Shown here piece by piece: positions 22,969 through 26,731 of a stretch of 26,731 nt of DNA (position 1 is its first letter; the number at the start of each line of letters is the position of its first letter). A program made the translations under genes and the position numbers. This DNA comes from JBBQRS01 sp038214535 (GTDB taxonomy: Bacteria; Chloroflexota; Anaerolineae; CG2-30-64-16): NCBI GenBank assembly GCA_038214535.1, contig JBBQRS010000066.1, positions 1-26,731 of the forward strand, read 5' to 3'. The notes beneath the pieces were generated by a model. That model was given only the letters and a program-made list of their open reading frames with translations, searched no databases and was not told where the DNA came from.

Positions 22969-24024
22969 TTATGCAAACAGGTCGGTATCCATCGGTTGAC
23001 CGGCGGCGGGCGCAGGGAAGCCACGGGTGAAGACATCGAAGCGGGAGATGCGTCGCGCGAGAAACGCCGGAATGCCCCCGTTCGCGCCGCCGCCCTGGCT
23101 GACGTGGCACGCCGAAGCAGCCTGTTTCACGTCGTAATAGCGCTGCACGTCAATGCGGGCGTTGATCGGCGTCTCCCACTTCAGGATTTGCAACAGGTCA
23201 ATGTCTTTATTGCGCCCGAACTTGCGCGGGTCGCGCCCGATCAGCGGCAGCAGGCGCACCATGTACTTGACAAAGCCCAGTGAAATCGTCGTGAAGTAGA
23301 GTCGCTCGGGGCGGTGGGGCGGGCCTGCTTCGGGGTACCGCGCGGGGTCGGCGGCGGCCTCAAACGCCAGCACCGTGGCCTGATGCAGCTTGATGTGGTC
23401 GGGGTGGCCATAGCCACCGAACTCGTTGTCGCAGATCACCACCTGCGGCTGATGCCGGCGGATCGAGGCGACGATTTCTCCCACCAGCTTATCCATTGGC
23501 GCTTGCACCAGGCTGGCCGGGTTCTGGTTGTCTGATGAGCCGGCCATCCCGCTGTCGCGGTAGCCTAACCAGTCAATCCCCTTCAAGCCCAACGCCTGCG
23601 CCGCGCAACATAGTTCCGCCGCGCGTAACTGCGATGTGTTCGCGTACCCGTCTAACAACGCCGCGTCTACCGTCCCCGCGTCGCCGTCCGTCGCGCACAC
23701 CAGCCACACGTCCGTCCCCTCTGCCGCATAGCGCGCAATCGTGCCGCCCACCCCGAACGACTCATGGATCGGGACACAATAGACAACAATCTGTGGTGCT
23801 ATCTGCGAGGCTGGTGCTACCTGTAGGCACGCCGGGAGGTGCGAAGAGGGCAAAGTAGAACCCGACTGACGGTCGCTTTGGCCGGGTGGTTGACGGCTTG
23901 TATAATGGCGTCTATTGAAGAAAAGCCTGCCCCGCGATGTTGACGCATCCGGGGCATGGCTGAGCCGACGTAACCGGCTCAACGACATCGACAATATCAT
24001 CCCTGGCCGGTTGCGTCGAACCAT
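22969..24024 (-). CDS. LmbE/PIG-L-like protein with lost metal-binding motif, start uncertain (possible pseudogene)
   Basis: From residue 79 of the open frame (position 23790) the sequence matches the LmbE/PIG-L deacetylase fold (MshB-like N-acetylglucosaminyl deacetylases): ESFGVGGTIARYAAEGTDVWLVCATDGDAGT, AAQALGLKGIDWLGYRDSGM and the third zinc ligand region GGYGHPDHIKLHQ. The defining A-H-P-D-D-E motif reads C-V-P-I-H-E, so the zinc His and the catalytic Asp are missing. No ATG, GTG or TTG lies between the start of homology and the dispersed 175-bp repeat; the N-terminal 78 residues would be translated from that repeat and are probably not real. A degenerate gene or a pseudoenzyme are both possible. 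It converges on the STAND gene, 5 bp apart. Confidence 0.6.
   Translation of the reverse strand: MVRRNRPGMILSMSLSRLRRLSHAPDASTSRGRLFFNRRHYTSRQPPGQSDRQSGSTLPSSHLPACLQVAPASQIAPQIVVYCVPIHESFGVGGTIARYAAEGTDVWLVCATDGDAGTVDAALLDGYANTSQLRAAELCCAAQALGLKGIDWLGYRDSGMAGSSDNQNPASLVQAPMDKLVGEIVASIRRHQPQVVICDNEFGGYGHPDHIKLHQATVLAFEAAADPARYPEAGPPHRPERLYFTTISLGFVKYMVRLLPLIGRDPRKFGRNKDIDLLQILKWETPINARIDVQRYYDVKQAASACHVSQGGGANGGIPAFLARRISRFDVFTRGFPAPAAGQPMDTDLFA
23805..23979 (+). repeat. 175-bp dispersed direct repeat, copy 1 (promoter and hairpin element)
   Basis: It aligns without gaps to 25836-26010, with about 23 differences (roughly 87% identity), nearly all transitions. It contains TTGGCC-17 bp-TATAAT (TATAAT at 23901-23906). 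After that comes a hairpin GCCCCGcGATG / CATCCGGGGC (23929-23955) with loop TTGACG, and a second one, TGAGCCG-ACGTAAC-CGGCTCA (23961-23981). The segment from TATAAT to the first hairpin has a single base change between the copies. It overlaps the doubtful 5' end of the LmbE-like gene in antisense. Confidence 0.8.
23880..23906 (+). promoter_or_regulatory. Promoter inside repeat copy 1
   Basis: TTGGCC and TATAAT spaced by 17 bp, on the plus strand. Conserved in copy 2 as TTGACC-17-TATAAT. It points toward the small ORF at 24094 about 190 bp downstream. Confidence 0.55.
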
Positions 24025-24093
24025 GCAGCCGGCCGGTCTGTGCGGACCGACTAGCCTGCCCTCACGGTATGACGCTGCACAAGGAGAGGCTCA

Positions 24094-24186
24094 GTGGAGC
24101 ACCGTTTGGTAGTCCGCATTCGGGAGCGACGCAGGGAATTGATGGAATGGCTCTCTTCGCAGGAAGTGTCAAGGCTGAGCGGATAG
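24094..24186 (+). CDS. Small ORF, 30 codons, function unknown
   Basis: GTG start with a strong Shine-Dalgarno AAGGAG (24081-24086) seven bases upstream, encoding 30 residues with a basic, likely helical N-terminal half (VRIRERRRELMEWL). It is preceded by the promoter and hairpins of repeat copy 1 and by further potential hairpins (GGCCGG/CCGGCC and CGGTC/GACCG, 24005-24055), so it may be expressed from that element. No family is recognised. It may instead be the remnant of a longer gene, since nothing convincing continues in another frame up to the Gfo/Idh gene; 24187-24357 shows no other feature. Confidence 0.35.
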   Translation: MEHRLVVRIRERRRELMEWLSSQEVSRLSG

Positions 24187-24357
24187 ATGCGAGCGCCGTA
24201 AGTTTCTCCGACCGCGCGGATGTCCAGCATGCCTTTGTGAATGGGCGAGAGCTATTAACCACTTCGCTCCGGCATGCTCGCCCAGAAACGTGCACAGCCT
24301 GGCGCAAGCGGTCCGTTGGCAGCGGTCCCGCAAGGGCGTCCCAATGTAGATGTCACC

Positions 24358-25527
24358 CTAACCCGGTTTCACCACCTTGTCTTCCGCTGCCGATCGGACA
24401 ATCGCCATCACCACCTCGGTCTGCTTGAGCCCATCGACATGCGTCGGCAACGGCCCGTTGTCACGCCACCTGCTAGGCGTCAGCGTGTCCTCCAGGATCG
24501 CGTCCACGAAGTGTCCAACCAGGGCCATCAGTCCGCCGGCCGATGACCCGCGTGCCTCCAGGCTCGGTTGCAGCCGCGACACGCTCGCCGAGAGCTGCCC
24601 CGTCGCCGGATCGGGTCGGTCTATCCGCGCTGCCACGCGCGCCCCGCGCGCGTCCAGGGCCTGGCGGTGCTTCAGTAGCTCTTCGGCCGACACCGTATCC
24701 GCCACGTTCGCCCGCCACCCCGACTCGGTGCCGAATCCCCCGCGCTTGTTGTAGATGAGCGTGCCATCCCGGCCCGAGAAGCTCAGGTAGAACTCCACCA
24801 GCTCGTCGATGTGTTTGATCCACTCCGCCTTGACTCGCACCCGCAGCCCACTGTCGAACGTCAAGAACGCGTCGTACAAATCGGGCGTGAAGCCCAGGAC
24901 TTGCGTCTGGCTGATCGCATAGACTTCTTTCACCTCGGCCGGACTGAAGTACCAGCGGAGCAGGTCCACGACGTGGCTCAGCAAGAAGTGCGCCGTGGAC
25001 GACCCCGCCGCCCACTCCCGGCTCCGCTTCCCCCACAGTTCGGTAGGCACGATGATGTTGTCGTCCAGTCGCGCCTCGCCGTAAACGACCGTCCCCAACA
25101 GCCCCTGCTGGATCACATAACGGGTGGCGATATCATAGGTCGACGCGCGATTGGCATAGTTCACGAAAAGCCTGGCTCGTCGCTTCTCCACTTCTTCGCA
25201 GATGGCCTGCGCGTCTTCGAGCGAGGTCGCCAGCGGCTTCTCCTGGATCACGTTCGGCACACCCGCTGCCAGCGCCGCGACCACCGGGTCCCGATGAAAA
25301 GGATCGGGCGTGGCGACCACCACCAAATCCAACGCCTGCGCTGTCAGCATCTCGCGGTAGTCCGTGTAGACCTGTGCCCCCGCAGCCGTCCCGATTCGTG
25401 CAGCCACCTCGGCCCGGTTATCCGCGACCGCCGCCACTCGCGTCTTGTCATGCTCCCGGAAGAACTGTGCGTACTGCTCTCCCAGAAGCCCCAGGCCGAT
25501 AACCCCGACATTGAGTAATGAGCCCAT
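24358..25527 (-). CDS. Gfo/Idh/MocA family oxidoreductase
   Basis: A 389-residue NAD(P)-dependent dehydrogenase of the glucose-fructose oxidoreductase/inositol dehydrogenase family, cytoplasmic, acting on sugars or cyclitols. The N-terminal Rossmann fold shows GVIGLGLLG (about 8-16). VVVATPDPFH and the hallmark QEKPLATS (EKP at 96-98) follow. The C-terminal alpha/beta domain carries the substrate site (SSTAHFLLSHVVDLLRWYF), with H-x3-D-like residues. The ATG at 25525-25527 is preceded by AAGGAGG. It is a single-gene unit with its own promoter and an adjacent palindromic operator. The substrate is not identifiable. Confidence 0.9.
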   Translation of the reverse strand: MGSLLNVGVIGLGLLGEQYAQFFREHDKTRVAAVADNRAEVAARIGTAAGAQVYTDYREMLTAQALDLVVVATPDPFHRDPVVAALAAGVPNVIQEKPLATSLEDAQAICEEVEKRRARLFVNYANRASTYDIATRYVIQQGLLGTVVYGEARLDDNIIVPTELWGKRSREWAAGSSTAHFLLSHVVDLLRWYFSPAEVKEVYAISQTQVLGFTPDLYDAFLTFDSGLRVRVKAEWIKHIDELVEFYLSFSGRDGTLIYNKRGGFGTESGWRANVADTVSAEELLKHRQALDARGARVAARIDRPDPATGQLSASVSRLQPSLEARGSSAGGLMALVGHFVDAILEDTLTPSRWRDNGPLPTHVDGLKQTEVVMAIVRSAAEDKVVKPG

Positions 25528-25561
25528 ATGTCCTCCTTTGCGACAATGACGATGTGTCCTT

Positions 25562-25615
25562 GGTTGGCGAATCCGCCAACCGCCCTATTGTAACACGCAG
25601 CCTCCTGCCCAGCAA
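25562..25615 (-). promoter_or_regulatory. Promoter with palindromic operator for the Gfo/Idh/MocA gene
   Basis: On the minus strand TTGCTG (25610-25615) and TACAAT (25587-25592) are spaced by 17 bp. A perfect 8-bp palindrome, GGTTGGCG-AATC-CGCCAACC (25562-25581), lies at the predicted transcription start (about 25580), a usual place for a repressor operator. It could alternatively be a hairpin in the 5' leader. The regulator is not in the window. Confidence 0.6.
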
Positions 25616-25835
25616 TGCGCCTGTCCGCCAGCTTATGCGTGTGTGGGGCCATCCTCCCCGCTGCGGTTGTCAACATGCTCCCAATCGTGGTAGCGGGCCA
25701 CATGCCCGCCAGGAGGATGCTTCCCTGACCCACTCACGCCTTGGTAGCAGCATAGCGACTACTCGGTGAACCGTTGATGATATGTTTTCATTCAATGGAC
25801 TGAGAATCAATCAACGGCAATCCGCGGTGTTGTCA
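25616..25835. other. Gene-free stretch upstream of repeat copy 2
   Basis: No credible ORF is seen. A small hairpin, GCGGGC/GCCCGC (25693-25709), and CCGTTGAT...ATCAACGG arms (25771-25778, 25810-25817) around a locally AT-rich patch are the only structures. The AT-rich patch ends near the left edge of repeat copy 2. Confidence 0.5.
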
Positions 25836-26010
25836 GCGAGGTTGGTGCTGCCCGTAGGCACGCCGAGAGGTGCGAAGAGGGCGAAGTAGGGTCTAGCTGA
25901 CGGTCGCTTTGACCGAGTAGCTGACGCCTTGTATAATGGCGTCAATTGAAGAAAAGCCTGCCCCGCGATGTTGACGCATCCGAGGCTTGGCCAAGCCGAC
26001 GCAACCGGCC
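25836..26010 (+). repeat. 175-bp dispersed direct repeat, copy 2
   Basis: The partner of 23805-23979, at a constant offset of 2031 bp. It holds TTGACC-17 bp-TATAAT (TATAAT at 25932-25937), the hairpin GCCCCGcGATG/CATCCGAGGC (25960-25986, loop TTGACG) and the second stem CAAGCCG/CGGCCTG (25992-26012) with loop ACGCAAC. CGTCAA at 25940-25945 is exactly complementary to the hairpin loop TTGACG. It lies about 175 bp upstream of the unknown gene at 26185. Confidence 0.8.
25911..25937 (+). promoter_or_regulatory. Promoter inside repeat copy 2
   Basis: TTGACC (25909-25914 region) with a 17-bp spacer to a perfect TATAAT at 25932-25937, facing the gene at 26185. The spacing is the same as in copy 1 and the -35 is closer to consensus. 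Confidence 0.6.
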
Positions 26011-26184
26011 TGACAACTAGATGATACTACCTCAAGCCACGTCAATGCGATGTGATCGGCTTTTCGCGTTTCCGCTGCAACCCGCGGCCATTCAAGTAAG
26101 AGGCGCGGCGGTGTTTTCAAATGGCAACACACGGCTCGATACCTGCCTACATAGCGGGTGGCGCCACAGAGGAAAGGAAAGGAA

Positions 26185-26649
26185 ATGGCGGCATTGTTTG
26201 AGATCTTCCTGAAGGATATTAAGTGCCACACACTCTGGGACTGGCTAGAAATAGAAGTCGCCAGGGATCTCGAGCCACCAACTCTGAGACTGAAACAACT
26301 TGAGGATGATAATGACAGAGTCGTGGGGGGTAAGGTCTGGTTTCAGGACGGCTACATAGAGCAGGCGTACGACGAGGACTTTGACCGTGACACACAGACC
26401 GTTGTCAGCCGACCTAATAAGTGGAACCGCCTAACGCCTACGCTCAGGGTGTGCGGTAGACTGGTACACGAACTCCCGCCTCTTGAGGGTGATCTTTTTC
26501 CATCGTATTCAGATGTAACTCCGGACGGCTTCGCCCTTATTGAGATCGAATTCCGGTCTTTGCACAGAGAACGGCTCCAGGTAGTTGCTTATAGGACTTA
26601 CGCAAGGACCATCTTGATGGTCGGCGATTTGAGTTGTTGCCGCAGATAG
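26185..26649 (+). CDS. Unknown protein, 3' end replaced by an insertion sequence
   Basis: 154 codons; no family recognised. It is acidic in the centre and soluble in appearance, with no signal peptide or membrane helix. The ATG at 26185 is preceded by GGAAAGGAAAGG. The first about 135 residues look native. From 26592 the frame runs into the end of an insertion sequence (TAGGACTTACGCA), so the last 19 residues (from RTYARTIL) are read from the IS and in antisense to its transposase. It is therefore probably truncated. Its base composition looks less GC-rich than the metabolic genes, which fits acquired DNA. The promoter in repeat copy 2 could drive it. Confidence 0.5.
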   Translation: MAALFEIFLKDIKCHTLWDWLEIEVARDLEPPTLRLKQLEDDNDRVVGGKVWFQDGYIEQAYDEDFDRDTQTVVSRPNKWNRLTPTLRVCGRLVHELPPLEGDLFPSYSDVTPDGFALIEIEFRSLHRERLQVVAYRTYARTILMVGDLSCCRR

Positions 26650-26731
26650 TCGGATAAGAGGCCGTGTTTCACCTGATAGATGGTGCGGCCGGTCTCTTGG
26701 GCGACCTGTTTGAGCCGGACCCAGACCAAGA
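26592..26731. mobile_element. Insertion sequence end (runs off the window)
   Basis: TAGGACTTACGCA at 26592-26604 looks like a terminal inverted repeat and lies exactly at the end of a transposase-like reading frame on the minus strand. The other end and the target duplication are outside the window. Confidence 0.55.
26598..26731 (-). CDS. Probable transposase, C-terminal 43 residues only
   Basis: Read on the minus strand, the last 134 bases encode an open frame ending at TAA (26598-26600). It contains VAQETGRTIYQVKHGLLSDY and a C-terminal SPTIKMVLA. The stop lies inside the putative IS terminal repeat, as is usual for compact transposases. The fragment is too short to name the IS family; IS4-like or ISAs1-like DDE transposases are possible. 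Confidence 0.5.
   Translation of the reverse strand, partial: LVWVRLKQVAQETGRTIYQVKHGLLSDYLRQQLKSPTIKMVLA

Noticed and set aside
23903..23944. 12-codon ORF (MASIEEKPAPRC) conserved in both 175-bp repeats with a synonymous change
   Set aside because: Its ATG overlaps the TATAAT itself, so it would not be transcribed from that promoter, and no Shine-Dalgarno sequence is present. Conservation is better explained by the promoter and hairpin.
23791..24024. N-terminal 78 residues of the LmbE-like frame
   Set aside because: The codons lie in antisense to the dispersed repeat and match nothing in the family; only the absence of a stop extends the frame.
24069..24428. 119-codon plus-strand frame
   Set aside because: Its end is antisense to the Gfo/Idh/MocA gene and its proline/serine-rich tail looks like a shadow. 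The 24094 ORF has a better ribosome site.
1..26731. CRISPR array or phage structural genes
   Set aside because: No regularly spaced direct repeats and no phage genes are seen; the repeats present are single palindromes or the two-copy element.

Overview
The window is GC-rich bacterial chromosomal DNA with tightly packed genes. No taxonomic marker settles the organism. A fused serine hydroxymethyltransferase-GcvT protein, sugar-type ABC permeases beside dehydrogenases, a 7TM-GAF sensor, an effector-associated-domain (EAD) NTPase cluster and abundant small intergenic palindromes together suggest Chloroflexota (Anaerolineae-like). This is an inference.

Layout. (1) 1-7294 is mostly minus strand and housekeeping: a partial selA, a tRNA-Val(UAC), the DNA translocase FtsK, a three-S1-domain RNA-binding protein, a 7TM-GAF-HTH membrane protein without a kinase domain, and a GNAT acetyltransferase with a good promoter. 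(2) 7295-7559 has no gene but holds a terminator, an 18-bp perfect hairpin and a dispersed palindromic repeat. (3) 7560-15502, minus strand, is a metabolic block: two ABC sugar permeases (no binding protein or ATPase present), a zinc-dependent MDR dehydrogenase, an SDR, a ThuA-like protein, and a 1077-residue SHMT-GcvT fusion whose central linker looks like a decayed GcvT copy.

(4) 15784-22963, plus strand, is the most interesting part. A cytoplasmic metzincin zinc protease is followed by three genes that each carry an EAD1-like domain: an EAD1-trypsin serine protease with an intact triad, an EAD1-P-loop ATPase, and a 1319-residue STAND NTPase. The STAND protein ends in EAD1 plus a trypsin-like domain that has lost all three catalytic residues. 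This looks like an NTP-dependent conflict or regulated-death system in which EAD-EAD contacts bring protease and NTPase together. The pseudoprotease tail is the novel element.

(5) 22969-26731 is an accessory, partly eroded region: a LmbE-like protein with a destroyed metal motif, a Gfo/Idh/MocA oxidoreductase with a promoter and a palindromic operator, two copies (about 87% identical, 2031 bp apart) of a 175-bp element carrying a sigma70-type promoter and hairpins, a 30-codon small ORF, and an unknown gene cut by an insertion sequence whose transposase runs off the right edge.
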